The notes beneath the pieces were generated by a model. The model worked only from the letters and a program-made list of their open reading frames with translations, was not told where the DNA came from and did no database searches. From the NCBI RefSeq assembly GCF_004339565.1, contig NZ_SMFZ01000001.1, positions 496,001 through 560,000 on the forward strand: DNA of 64,000 bases, written 5' to 3'. Each line of letters starts with the position of its first letter. The stretch's first letter is position 1. Positions 53,615-61,849 of this stretch are shown here, in pieces. The position numbers and the translations under genes are program-made. The DNA is from Pseudonocardia endophytica (GTDB taxonomy: Bacteria; Actinomycetota; Actinomycetes; Mycobacteriales; Pseudonocardiaceae).

Positions 53615-53800
53615 GTCCACGACGAGTTGGCACTGCCCGACGGCACCGCGATCGTTGTACGATCGGTCCAACCTGACGACGCCGGGGAGATCAAGGCCAA
53701 GTACCGGCAGCTCAGCGGCACCAGCGCCTACCGCCGGTTCTTCACCGACGCGCCTGAGCTGTCCGACCGACAGGTGCAGTACTTCACCGACCTGGACCAT
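53615..53800 (+). pseudogene. Truncated GNAT acetyltransferase N-terminus (partial duplicate)
   Basis: 62 codons match the start of the GNAT gene at 54905-55090 without any gap: 154 of 186 bases identical by hand count, and YRRFFTDAPELSDRQV is shared exactly. The start GTG of the full copy is GTC here. Homology ends abruptly after TDLDH, and the rest of the acetyltransferase is absent. With the intact copy it brackets the DUF1264 gene. Confidence 0.85.
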
Positions 53801-53949
53801 CTGCGCGGCGGCACGCCTTCCAGATGCCGGCCCGGTCCTCTCAGGACACGAAATGTGACTCGTCGCCGTCGCCCGCCGACTCACCACCGCCGTGGTCCGC
53901 CGGCCGCCCGGAACTTCGGCGCCCGGACCGCATGGGCCGGGATGGAGCG

Positions 53950-53974
53950 GGTTCGGCGATCCCGATCGGGGTAG
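53950..53974 (+). promoter_or_regulatory. SigB/SigF-like promoter giving a leaderless DUF1264 transcript
   Basis: GGTT (53950-53953), 15 bp, GGGTAG (53969-53974), then 8 nt to ATG 53983. No ribosome binding site lies in the gap. Confidence 0.55.
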
Positions 53975-53982
53975 CCGACGGC

Positions 53983-54759
53983 ATGACCTCACGACGTGAC
54001 CAGCGCTCCAGCCGTGGCACGAACGGCTCGTTCGGAACGGGTTTGGTGGCCGGGATCGCCGCCGCGGCAGGTCTCGCCCTTGGGCGCAAGGCCGTGTCGG
54101 CCACGACGGTAGGGCGCGGGCACCCGCTCAAGCACCGGGCCCTCGACCTGGCGTCCGGACTGGTCCAGCCGAAGTACCCGCTCGATGCGATGAGCACCTA
54201 CCTCAACGGCTTCCACATGTACGCCGACGACAGAGGCCGGCAGGTCGAGGCGTCACACTTCTGCATCCACCTGCAGCACGACCTGCACCAGTGCGTGATC
54301 TTCGACCGCAATGCACCCGACGCCCGCCTCATCGGCATCGAGTACATCATCAGCGAGAACCGCTTTCGCGCGCTCCCCGACGAGGAGAAGCGGCTCTGGC
54401 ACAGCCACCACTACGAGGTGAAGTCCGGCATCCTCGTCGCACCCGGCATCCCGGACCTCGCCGAGAAGGCCTACTTCACCGACCTGGTCACGACGTACGG
54501 CAAGACGTTCCACACCTGGCAGTACGACCGCGACGACTTTCCGTACGGCGCCCCGCAGCTGATGATGGCCATGACCGGCGACGGTCAGGCGCGGACCGAC
54601 CTCGTCGACTCCCGGGACCGCAGGCTCGGCGTGTCCACCGAGCACAAGCGGTCCCACCGGTCGGACATTCCGACACCGGTACCGGCTCCCGGCGCCAACT
54701 CGTGGGAGAGCGGACGGACCGTCCAGACCCGTCTGCACGACGTCGACGTCCAGCCGTAG
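53983..54759 (+). CDS. DUF1264 / oil-body-associated protein (OBAP) family protein
   Basis: 258 aa. A Ser/Arg-rich start and one weak hydrophobic stretch (GLVAGIAAAAGLALG) precede the DUF1264 domain: HFCIHLQHDLHQCVIFD, ARLIGIEYIISENRFRALP, LWHSHHYEVKSGILVAPG, TYGKTFHTWQYDRDDFPYG and PQLMMAM. The family is known from plant lipid bodies and from bacteria and fungi; biochemical function is unclear. The gene lies between a GNAT fragment and the full GNAT gene and has a GGGTAG box 8 nt upstream. Confidence 0.88.
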   Translation: MTSRRDQRSSRGTNGSFGTGLVAGIAAAAGLALGRKAVSATTVGRGHPLKHRALDLASGLVQPKYPLDAMSTYLNGFHMYADDRGRQVEASHFCIHLQHDLHQCVIFDRNAPDARLIGIEYIISENRFRALPDEEKRLWHSHHYEVKSGILVAPGIPDLAEKAYFTDLVTTYGKTFHTWQYDRDDFPYGAPQLMMAMTGDGQARTDLVDSRDRRLGVSTEHKRSHRSDIPTPVPAPGANSWESGRTVQTRLHDVDVQP

Positions 54760-54811
54760 CGGCGGGGAGCCGGACTGTCGCGAGCGCCGCGCGAGACCAG
54801 GCCGGCTCCGG

Positions 54812-55405
54812 GTGGCCGACCCAGGCCGGGTGCGGACACGATGGCCGGGTGGCCCCGCAGACGACCCGCCCGACGCCGGACGCGCCACCGCTGATGACGT
54901 CTCCGTGCACGAACGGGTGATGTTGACCGACGGCACGACGATCGTCGTGCGCTCGATCGAGCCCGACGACGCCGGCGAGATCGCGGGCAAGTATCGGCAG
55001 CTCAGCGCCACGAGCGCATACCGCCGGTTCTTCACCGACGCGCCGGAGCTGTCGGACCGGCAGGTGCGGTACTTCACCGACCTGGACCACCACGACCACG
55101 AGGCGGTCGGAGCGTTCCTCGCCGCCACCGGGGACGGCATCGGAGTCGCCCGCTACATCCGCGAGGACGAGCCGCACACCGCGGAGTTCGCGATCGTCAT
55201 CCTCGACGACTGGCAGGGCCGCGGCGTCGGCCGGTCGCTGCTACGGGTGCTGATCGACCGGGCGCGCCACGAGGGGGTCACGTCGTTCCGTGCCGAGTTC
55301 CTGGCCGAGAACGTCGCGCTTCCCGCCCTCCTGCGGTGCTTCGGGACCGTCCGCACCCGTTCCGACGGGGCCACGACGCACGCGAGCCTCGACCTGACCG
55401 GCTGA
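54812..55405 (+). CDS. GNAT-family N-acetyltransferase
   Basis: 197 aa from GTG 54812; GTG 54905 is an attractive alternative because the duplicate fragment begins at the equivalent codon. The GNAT core is complete: IVVRSIEPDDAGEI (N-terminal strand/helix), VARYIREDEPHTAEFAIVI, acetyl-CoA loop DDWQGRGVGRSLL (Q/RxxGxG/A) and FRAEFLAENVALPALL. The FTDAPELSDRQV segment resembles bacterial protein-acetyltransferase-type GNATs. Target unknown. Confidence 0.87.
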   Translation: MADPGRVRTRWPGGPADDPPDAGRATADDVSVHERVMLTDGTTIVVRSIEPDDAGEIAGKYRQLSATSAYRRFFTDAPELSDRQVRYFTDLDHHDHEAVGAFLAATGDGIGVARYIREDEPHTAEFAIVILDDWQGRGVGRSLLRVLIDRARHEGVTSFRAEFLAENVALPALLRCFGTVRTRSDGATTHASLDLTG

Positions 55406-55645
55406 TCACCGCCCCGGTAGGTCCCGCAGGAACGCGCCGATCACCGCCCGCCGACAGCCCCGGCCCGGCCCCGGAGGCGCGACGCAGGAGAGGCGGACCC
55501 GATCCGGAAGGCGCACGCCGCCCTGTACAGGCCGGCGGCACCGGTTTCGGGCGATCAGAGCCGGGGACCCTCCGAGAACCGCGCCCGGCAAGCCGGTTCA
55601 CGCCACGACGCCGCGATCGGGACGAACGTCCACGAAGGGAGTCCG

Positions 55646-56788
55646 GTGAAGGGACTCGTCTACAACGGCCCGTACGACGTCTCGGTCGAGGACGTCGCGG
55701 ACGCCCGGATCGAGGCGCCGACCGACGCGCTGGTCCGGATCACCACGACCAACATCTGCGGCTCCGACCTGCACATGTACGAGGGCCGGACGAACGTCGA
55801 GCAGGGCAAGGTGCTCGGTCACGAGAACATGGGCATCGTCGAGGAGGTCGGCGACGCGGTCGGCAAGGTGCGGGTCGGCGACCGTGTCTCGCTGCCGTTC
55901 AACATCGGCTGCGGCACCTGCGACAACTGCGAGAAGGGCCTGACCGCGTTCTGCCTGCGCGCGAACCCCGGCCAGGCCGGCGCCGCCTACGGCTACGCCG
56001 GCATGGGCCCCTACAACGGTGGCCAGGCCGAGTACCTGCGCGTGCCGTGGGCCGACTTCAACTGCCTCCAGCTCCCGCAGGGCACCGAGCACGAGAGCGA
56101 CTACACGATGCTCTCGGACATCTTCCCGACCGGATGGCACGGCGTGGAGCTGGCGAAGATGCGTCCCGGCGAGTCGATCGCGATCTGGGGTGCGGGCCCG
56201 GTCGGGCTGCTCGCGGCACACAGCGCCCGGATCATGGGCGCGTCCGAGGTCTACCTCGTCGACAACCAGCAGACCGATCGCCTCGAGCTGGCGAAGAAGG
56301 CCGGCGCCACGCCGATCGACCGCAGCAAGGGCGACCCGATCCAGCAGATCACCGACCTGCACGGCGGCGAGGTCGACCGCGGCGTCGACGCCGTCGGCTA
56401 CCAGGCGCACAACCCGGACGGTGACGAGCAGCCCGAGATCGTGCTCAACGAGCTCGTGCACGCGGTCAAGGCGACCGGTGGCATCGGCGTTGTCGGTGTC
56501 TACCTGCCCGAGGACCCAGGCGCGGCGAACGAGCTGGCCAAGCAGGGCAAGCTCGCGTTCGACTACGGCACGTTCTTCTTCAAGGGCCAGTCCATGGGTA
56601 CCGGCCAGTGCAACACGAAGAACTACAACGCCCGACAGCGTGACCTGATCACCGCGGGCCACGCGAACCCCGGCTTCCTCGTCTCGCACGAGCTGCCGCT
56701 CGACCAGGCCGCGCACGGCTACGACCAGTTCGACAAGCGCGTCGACGGCTGGACCAAGGTCCTGCTGCACCCCGGCCAGGCCGCCTGA
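55646..56788 (+). CDS. fdhA: Glutathione-independent formaldehyde dehydrogenase-like zinc dehydrogenase
   Basis: 380 aa from GTG 55646 with GGGAG upstream. Zinc sites CGSDLHMYEG and GHENMG, structural cysteines CGTCDNCEKGLTAFC, NAD loop GAGPVGLLAAH, and the long insert VDAVGYQAHNPDGDEQP typical of glutathione-independent formaldehyde dehydrogenases. It should oxidise formaldehyde or other aldehydes/alcohols with tightly held NAD. It ends at a strong hairpin terminator. A paralog is encoded at 44259-45458. Confidence 0.9.
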   Translation: MKGLVYNGPYDVSVEDVADARIEAPTDALVRITTTNICGSDLHMYEGRTNVEQGKVLGHENMGIVEEVGDAVGKVRVGDRVSLPFNIGCGTCDNCEKGLTAFCLRANPGQAGAAYGYAGMGPYNGGQAEYLRVPWADFNCLQLPQGTEHESDYTMLSDIFPTGWHGVELAKMRPGESIAIWGAGPVGLLAAHSARIMGASEVYLVDNQQTDRLELAKKAGATPIDRSKGDPIQQITDLHGGEVDRGVDAVGYQAHNPDGDEQPEIVLNELVHAVKATGGIGVVGVYLPEDPGAANELAKQGKLAFDYGTFFFKGQSMGTGQCNTKNYNARQRDLITAGHANPGFLVSHELPLDQAAHGYDQFDKRVDGWTKVLLHPGQAA

Positions 56789-56808
56789 CCCACCCCGACC
56801 CGACTCGG

Positions 56809-56844
56809 CGGCGGGACGCGGACTCCCCCTTTCGCGCCCCGCCG
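56809..56844 (+). terminator. Intrinsic hairpin terminator after the formaldehyde dehydrogenase gene
   Basis: CGGCGGGACGCG (56809-56820) pairs with CGCGCCCCGCCG (56833-56844) at 11 of 12 positions around a 12-nt loop. No U-tract follows, as is common in high-GC actinobacteria. Confidence 0.6.
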
Positions 56845-56870
56845 TCGTCCCCCGACCGGAGGAGTACCGC

Positions 56871-57308
56871 ATGCCTGCCGAGACCAGGAACGGCGCCGAC
56901 CTGCACCCGATGGCCGAGAAGCTCGCGACGGGGCGGAACTTCGCGTCCGTCGCCACCGTGCTGCCGAGCGGCGCGATACAGAACCAGACGATCTGGGTAC
57001 ACGCCGAGGACGGCAAGATCGTCCTCAACACCGAGACGCACCGGGTCAAGCACCGCAACATCGAGCGCGACCCGCACGTCACCGTGCTCATCCGCGACGA
57101 GGACGACCCGTACCGCTACGCCGAGATCCGCGGCCGCATCGTGGCGACCACCGGCGGCCAGCGGGCTCGCGACCACGTCGACGAGCTGGCGCGGAAGTAC
57201 CTCGGCACGGACTACCCGCCGGACGCCATCAAGTCCGAGCGGGTCATCTGGTGGATCACGCCCGAGCGCCAGACCGTGATCGACCAGACCAACGGCATCG
57301 CCGACTGA
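56871..57308 (+). CDS. PPOX-class split-barrel oxidoreductase (F420/FMN dependent)
   Basis: 145 aa with GGAGG 10 nt before the ATG. Split-barrel pattern: ATGRNFASVATVLPSG, QTIWVHAEDGKIVLNTE, HRVKHRNIERDPHVTVLI and YRYAEIRGRIVA. This is the FDOR-B/PPOX group, which reduces diverse quinones or unsaturated compounds with F420H2 or binds FMN/haem. It lies after the terminator, so it is transcribed separately from the dehydrogenase. The exact cofactor is undecided. Confidence 0.88.
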   Translation: MPAETRNGADLHPMAEKLATGRNFASVATVLPSGAIQNQTIWVHAEDGKIVLNTETHRVKHRNIERDPHVTVLIRDEDDPYRYAEIRGRIVATTGGQRARDHVDELARKYLGTDYPPDAIKSERVIWWITPERQTVIDQTNGIAD

Positions 57309-57643
57309 GCTGGTCGCGGGCACCGGCAGGTCTTCTGTCTCCGGCCTCTCACGGTTGTCGGTGCACCATGGGGGAGCTACCGTTGAGATCGGTTGCCGCG
57401 TCGCCGTCGCGACCCTCAACCGTTCGCCTGGACGCGTTCACACGTGCAGCGCCTCCGGTCCTTCACCACAGCGAGCGCAGCTCGTGTGCGACCGGGAGAA
57501 CGATGCGCAGCACTTCCCCGCCCGTCGTCGACGGCTCCGGAACCGCAAGTCCGACCCGCGGCCGACCGGGCCGACCGTGCCCCACACGCTCCCGATCGGA
57601 CTGCGTTGGCCCGACGGCGGCTCTAACGCCCGTGCCGTCGCCG
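57309..57643. other. Leader region of the sigma factor gene
   Basis: No separate gene. The sigma frame is open back to 57251. An alternative ATG at 57503 has GGGAG four bases upstream and would add 47 Pro/Ser/Arg-rich residues to the sigma factor; otherwise this is a long leader. No promoter could be chosen with confidence. Confidence 0.4.
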
Positions 57644-58432
57644 ATGCCCGACCCCGGGCCACGGCAGCGGACCGGGATCCACGCGTACGACGACCTCGAA
57701 CCGGAGCTGCGCCGGCACGTGGACGCGGACCCCGGTGACCGCGGCTACCACGACCGGCGCGAGCGGCTGATCCGCGAGTTCCTGCCGCTCGTGCGCAACC
57801 TCGCCCGGCGCTACTCGGGCCCGCATTCCGCCGAGGACATCGAGCAGGTCGGCACGGTCGGACTGATCAAGGCCATCGACCGCTACGACCCGGACTCGGC
57901 GACCGGAGGGGCACTCGCCTACCTCGTGCCCAGTGTCCGCGGCGAGATGCTGCGCCACCTGCGTGACCACACGTGGTCCCTCCGGGTCCCGAGAGGCCTG
58001 AAGGACATGTCGGTCAGCGTGAACCGGGCGACGATCGCGCTCACCCAGCGGCTGGGACGTTCACCGCGACCGAGCGAGCTCGCCGAGGAGCTGGGCGTGG
58101 ACGTATCGGATGTCGTGGAGACTCTCGGCGCCCTCGAGTCCTACCGGACCGAGTCCCTGGACATGCCGGATCAGGAGAGCGGCCAGCCGCTGGCCGAGCG
58201 GGTCGGGGACCACGACCCGGCCCTGGATCTCGTCGAACACCAGGGCGATCTCCGACGGGTGATCGATGAACTTCCCGAGCGGGAACGCACCATCCTGCTG
58301 CTCCGGTTCTACGGCGAGTACACCCAGATCCAGATCGCGGAACGGATAGGCGTCTCGCAGATGCACGTGTCCCGCCTGCTCAGCCGCACTCTGGAGCGAC
58401 TCCGCACCCGGCTGAGCGCCGAGGAGGCCTGA
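57644..58432 (+). CDS. SigB/SigF/SigG-family RNA polymerase sigma factor
   Basis: 262 aa from ATG 57644 (ATG 57503, with a better ribosome binding site, would extend it). Region 2: RREFLPLV-like opening (REFLPLVRNLARRYSG), EDIEQVGTVGLIKAIDRYD and LAYLVPSVRGEMLRHLRDH. Region 3: VPRGLKDMSVSVNRATI, LGRSPRPSELAEELGV. Region 4: LPERERTILLLRFYGEYTQ and IGVSQMHVSRLLSRTLERL. It belongs to stress/sporulation group 3 sigma factors, which recognise GNNT-N14/16-GGGTAY. No anti-sigma factor is adjacent. Several such promoter-like elements occur nearby. Confidence 0.92.
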   Translation: MPDPGPRQRTGIHAYDDLEPELRRHVDADPGDRGYHDRRERLIREFLPLVRNLARRYSGPHSAEDIEQVGTVGLIKAIDRYDPDSATGGALAYLVPSVRGEMLRHLRDHTWSLRVPRGLKDMSVSVNRATIALTQRLGRSPRPSELAEELGVDVSDVVETLGALESYRTESLDMPDQESGQPLAERVGDHDPALDLVEHQGDLRRVIDELPERERTILLLRFYGEYTQIQIAERIGVSQMHVSRLLSRTLERLRTRLSAEEA

Positions 58433-58475
58433 AACGGGCGGTCAGCGACCTTGCGCAGCTGATGGAGAGGACTTG

Positions 58476-58670
58476 ATGGCGGGCCGGTTGATCGTCTGGT
58501 GGTACGGACCTGCCAGACAGCTCGGGCTCGTGTCAACCGGCCTGATCGCGGTCGTCGGGAACACGTTCTGGCAGGTAACGTGGCTGATCGGCATCGCAGG
58601 CGCGATGACGTTTCATGTCGTCCGCGGACCTTCGATCATGCACCGCGGCGGGAGTACCGGGATCGGGTGA
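58476..58670 (+). CDS. Small two-helix membrane protein
   Basis: 64 aa from ATG 58476 with GGAGAGG 6 nt upstream. Two hydrophobic stretches (about 14-30 and 35-48: LGLVSTGLIAVVGNTFW, LIGIAGAMTFHVV) suggest a membrane hairpin. It begins 43 bp after the sigma gene and may be cotranscribed with it. No family recognised. Confidence 0.45.
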   Translation: MAGRLIVWWYGPARQLGLVSTGLIAVVGNTFWQVTWLIGIAGAMTFHVVRGPSIMHRGGSTGIG

Positions 58671-59054
58671 TCGACTGCCTGCGTCGGTTCATCGGCTGCA
58701 CCGTCGATCACAGCCGGCGAGCCGGTGGATCCGGTGAGCGCCACACCGACTTCGTATGTACGGCCAGGCGCTGGTAGACCGCCTCCTGAACTCTGTGAGC
58801 GTGCAGTCCGCCTCGGGTTCATCGGGCGATCGCGAGAGCCCGCCGCGCGTCCGCTTCCCGGTTCACGCCGGCGCATCCTCGGAACCCCGGCTCGACCCCA
58901 GCCTGTTTCGAGCCGATCTTGCCGGGAACGCGTCCCGTGAACCGGTAGCCCGGGCATCGCTCGTGCGCCATCCCAGCCAGGCCGCCTCAACAGCGTTCAG
59001 CGACATCGACGCTCGCGCCGACTGAGCCAGATCCCCACTAGAGAGGAACACTCC
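58671..59054. other. Gene-free spacer
   Basis: No reading frame of coding character on either strand and no obvious RNA gene. The last 20 bases hold the GAGAGGAAC ribosome binding site of the following hydrolase. Confidence 0.5.
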
Positions 59055-59885
59055 GTGACCCGGATTTCCGTGGGCAACGAGAACAGCAAGCCGATCCAGC
59101 TGCACTACGAGGACCACGGCACGGGACGACCGGTCGTCCTGATCCACGGATGGCCGTTGTCCGAGCGCTCGTGGGAGAAACAGGTTCCGGCACTCGTCGA
59201 CGCCGGATACCGCGTGATCACCTACGACCGCCGCGGTTTCGGCGAGTCGTCACAGCCCTGGGTCGGGTACGACTACGACACGCTCGCCGAGGATCTGAAC
59301 GCGCTGCTGACCTCGCTGGACCTGACGGACGTCACACTCGTCGGGTTCTCGATGGGCGGAGGCGAGGTCGTCCGGTACCTCAACCGGCACGGCTCCGGCC
59401 GGGTGGCGCAGGCCGTGCTGGCCGCCGCCGTCCCGCCCTACCTCTACAAGAGCGACGACAATCCGGACGGCGGCCTCGACGACGACGCGATCAGGCAGTT
59501 CGAGGACGGGGTACGCGGCGACCGGATCGCGTTCCTGGACGAGTTCACGACGACGTTCTTCTCGTCCGACCGGCTCCTGGTCAGCGAGCCCACCCGGCTC
59601 TACCACCGGTCGATGGCCGAGTTCGCCTCACCGAAGGCCACGTTGGACTGCATCGCCGCGTTCGGCCGGACCGACTTCCGTGCGGACCTGTCCACGATCG
59701 ACGTTCCGACGTTGGTCATTCACGGCAACGCGGACGCGACCGTCCCGTTCGAGGTCAGCGGCAAACGCTCGCACGAGATCATCGCGAACAGCCGGCTCGA
59801 GCTGATCGAGGGCGGTCCGCACGGTCTGAACACGACGCACGCCGAGCAGTTCAACAACGCCCTACTCGACTTCCTGAAGAGCTGA
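59055..59885 (+). CDS. Alpha/beta hydrolase of the non-haem chloroperoxidase/arylesterase group
   Basis: 276 aa from GTG 59055. LIHGWPLSERSWE, YDRRGFGESSQPW, the nucleophile elbow VGFSMGGGEVVRYL (Ser), acid in IHGNADATVPF and His in EGGPHGLNTTH. This is the cofactor-free perhydrolase/esterase group often called non-haem chloroperoxidases. They make peracids from acetate and hydrogen peroxide or hydrolyse esters. A role in oxidative stress chemistry is plausible in this neighbourhood but not shown. Confidence 0.9.
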   Translation: MTRISVGNENSKPIQLHYEDHGTGRPVVLIHGWPLSERSWEKQVPALVDAGYRVITYDRRGFGESSQPWVGYDYDTLAEDLNALLTSLDLTDVTLVGFSMGGGEVVRYLNRHGSGRVAQAVLAAAVPPYLYKSDDNPDGGLDDDAIRQFEDGVRGDRIAFLDEFTTTFFSSDRLLVSEPTRLYHRSMAEFASPKATLDCIAAFGRTDFRADLSTIDVPTLVIHGNADATVPFEVSGKRSHEIIANSRLELIEGGPHGLNTTHAEQFNNALLDFLKS

Positions 59886-60042
59886 TCGCACCCGGCATCA
59901 GGGCGCTACCCCGGCTACGCGGCGGCATGGCCGACGGCTGTGCCTCGGCACGATGGGCGCCTCCCGGACGTCGACCACCGGCGGCCGTCTCCTCGTTCGA
60001 CTCCGCGCGCGGCTCGGCGGCCCGGCCGCGCGAGTCTGAGGT

Positions 60043-60068
60043 GTGTCCGCCCCGCCGGCGGCGGGTAG
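60043..60068 (+). promoter_or_regulatory. SigB/SigF-like promoter giving a leaderless DUF2267 transcript
   Basis: GTGT (60043-60046), 16 bp, GGGTAG (60063-60068), then 9 nt to ATG 60078. No ribosome binding site lies in the gap. Confidence 0.55.
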
Positions 60069-60077
60069 GCGACGGAC

Positions 60078-60467
60078 ATGGATCAAGAACAACTCGTCAA
60101 GGCCGTCGCCGACAGCGCCCACATCGCCGATCGTGACTCGGCCGACCGGGCCGTGCGTTCCACACTGCGGGTACTCGGATACCGCCTGAAGGGCGGCCAG
60201 TCCGCCAACCTCGCGGCGCAGCTGCCCGGTGACCTGGGATCGCTGTTGCCCGCGGACGCCCCTGGACAGGGGTTCGACCTCGAGGACTTCTATCGGCGCG
60301 TCGCCGACGACGAGGGCGTCCCGCACTCCCGCGCACGCCAGCACGCGCGGGCCACCATGGCCGCCGTGGCCGTGGCGGTCACCGACGGCGAGTTCACGAA
60401 GTTCACGTCCCAGCTTCCCGCCGACTACGACGACCTGGTGCAGACCGAGCCGGTCCAGCACCGCTGA
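60078..60467 (+). CDS. DUF2267 family protein
   Basis: 129 aa. The helical DUF2267 pattern is clear: DRAVRSTLRVLGYRLKGGQ, LAAQLPGDLGSLLP, DFYRRVADDEGV, HARATMAAVAVAVTDGE and the end FTSQLPADYDDL. This is one repeat of a domain named for its occurrence in stress-associated proteins; molecular function is unknown. It has a GGGTAG box 9 nt upstream and no ribosome binding site. The membrane-protein gene starts 68 bp later. Confidence 0.9.
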   Translation: MDQEQLVKAVADSAHIADRDSADRAVRSTLRVLGYRLKGGQSANLAAQLPGDLGSLLPADAPGQGFDLEDFYRRVADDEGVPHSRARQHARATMAAVAVAVTDGEFTKFTSQLPADYDDLVQTEPVQHR

Positions 60468-60535
60468 GTGAAAGCCGGCGGTGGAACACGTCACCCGGGG
60501 TGTGGCGGCGCCGCCGGACGGCAACCCGCGGCGGG

Positions 60536-61756
60536 ATGATCGCTTCCGCATCGACGAACCGACCGTCCCGCCTCGCGGGGATCGACATCGCCCGCGGCGT
60601 CGCGCTGCTCGGCATGATCGCCGCCCACGCGCTGCTGATGACCACCGACGACGGCGTCACCAACCCGGTGTACTACATCGTCGGCGGAAGAGCAGCGGCG
60701 TTGTTCGCGGTGCTCGCAGGCGTCGCGATCGCGTTCATGACCGGCCGTGCGCCGGTCCGTGATCGGCCGGACCGGAGGGCCGCGGCGGCGACGCTGCTCA
60801 CCCGGGCCGGGCTCCTGCTGCTGATCGGGTTCGCGCTCGGGGGCTGGACGGACTCCGACATCGCCTCGGTGATCCTCGCCTACTACGCGGTCATGTTCGC
60901 GCTGGCCGTCCCGCTCGTGCGCCTGTCCGCGCGGGCGCTGACCGGGACCGCCGCCGCGGTCGTCGTCGCGATGCCGGTCCTGTCCCACCTGCTTCGCTCG
61001 GTTCTGCCGGAAGGGATCAGCGGCAACCCGTCGTTCGCCGACGCGGTGCAGCACCCGGCCGGGCTGCTCGAGCAGCTGACGTTGACCGGCACCTACCCGG
61101 CGCTGCCCTGGATGGCCTACCTGAGCGTGGGCATCGCGGTCGGGCGGCTGCGCCTGGACGCGGTCCGCACGGCGACGCGCCTGCTCGCGGGCGGCGTCGC
61201 ACTCGCCGTCGTCGCGACCGGCGCCTCGCTGCTGCTGCTCCTGCCCGGCGGCGGGATGGACGCCATCGGGCGGGTCACCCCGCCGGAGAACCTGTCCGAC
61301 TACGCGTCGTTGTGGGACTACGTGTACACCGACCCGTCGGGCACCTCGCCGACGACGACGTGGTGGTGGCTCACCGCCGTGTCCCCGCACTCCGGGACGC
61401 CGTTCGACCTGCTCGTGACGATCGGCTCCGCGCTGGCCGTGATCGGTGCGGCCGTCCTGCTGGGTCGTACGGTCCTCCGGTCCGTGCTGTCCCCGCTCGC
61501 CGCGGCCGGGTCGATGACGCTGACGATCTACACGGCGTCGATCCTGTTCATGAACTCCCCGCTCGACGACTTCGACCCGTGGCCGGGCTACCTGGTGCAG
61601 GTCGTCGTCGCGCTCGTCCTCGGTCACGTCTGGCGCCGGTTCGTCGGGCGAGGCCCGCTGGAGTCCGTGGTCACCGCCGTCACGCACCGCGCCCGGGACG
61701 CCGCCCGCGGCCCGGCGGCGGACCGATTCACCATTCACCCGATGACACGTTCGTAA
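60536..61756 (+). CDS. Polytopic membrane protein, DUF418/DUF1624-like (heparan-acetyltransferase-type)
   Basis: 406 aa from ATG 60536. About ten hydrophobic segments. The start RLAGIDIARGVALLGMIAAH is the hallmark of DUF1624/DUF418 membrane proteins, with a conserved Asp-x-x-Arg-Gly and a luminal-type His. The C-part (GSMTLTIYTASILFM) also fits. Related proteins transfer acyl groups across membranes to sugars; for this one the acceptor is unknown. It lies between DUF2267 and the NRPS gene on the same strand, 93 bp from the latter. Confidence 0.8.
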   Translation: MIASASTNRPSRLAGIDIARGVALLGMIAAHALLMTTDDGVTNPVYYIVGGRAAALFAVLAGVAIAFMTGRAPVRDRPDRRAAAATLLTRAGLLLLIGFALGGWTDSDIASVILAYYAVMFALAVPLVRLSARALTGTAAAVVVAMPVLSHLLRSVLPEGISGNPSFADAVQHPAGLLEQLTLTGTYPALPWMAYLSVGIAVGRLRLDAVRTATRLLAGGVALAVVATGASLLLLLPGGGMDAIGRVTPPENLSDYASLWDYVYTDPSGTSPTTTWWWLTAVSPHSGTPFDLLVTIGSALAVIGAAVLLGRTVLRSVLSPLAAAGSMTLTIYTASILFMNSPLDDFDPWPGYLVQVVVALVLGHVWRRFVGRGPLESVVTAVTHRARDAARGPAADRFTIHPMTRS

Positions 61757-61834
61757 CGGCGCGGCGATCGGTTCGGGGGGACCGCCGGTGATCGTTGCCA
61801 CCTGCCGATCCGTGCATGCGTCCCGCATATCGAC

Positions 61835-61840
61835 GGGTAG
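61835..61840 (+). promoter_or_regulatory. GGGTAG box 9 nt before the NRPS start
   Basis: Same placement as the elements before the P450, DUF1264 and DUF2267 genes. Upstream GNNT candidates give spacers of 17 (61814) or 13 (61818), outside the usual 14-16, so this is the weakest of the set. Confidence 0.35.
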
Positions 61841-61849
61841 CCCGCCTGC

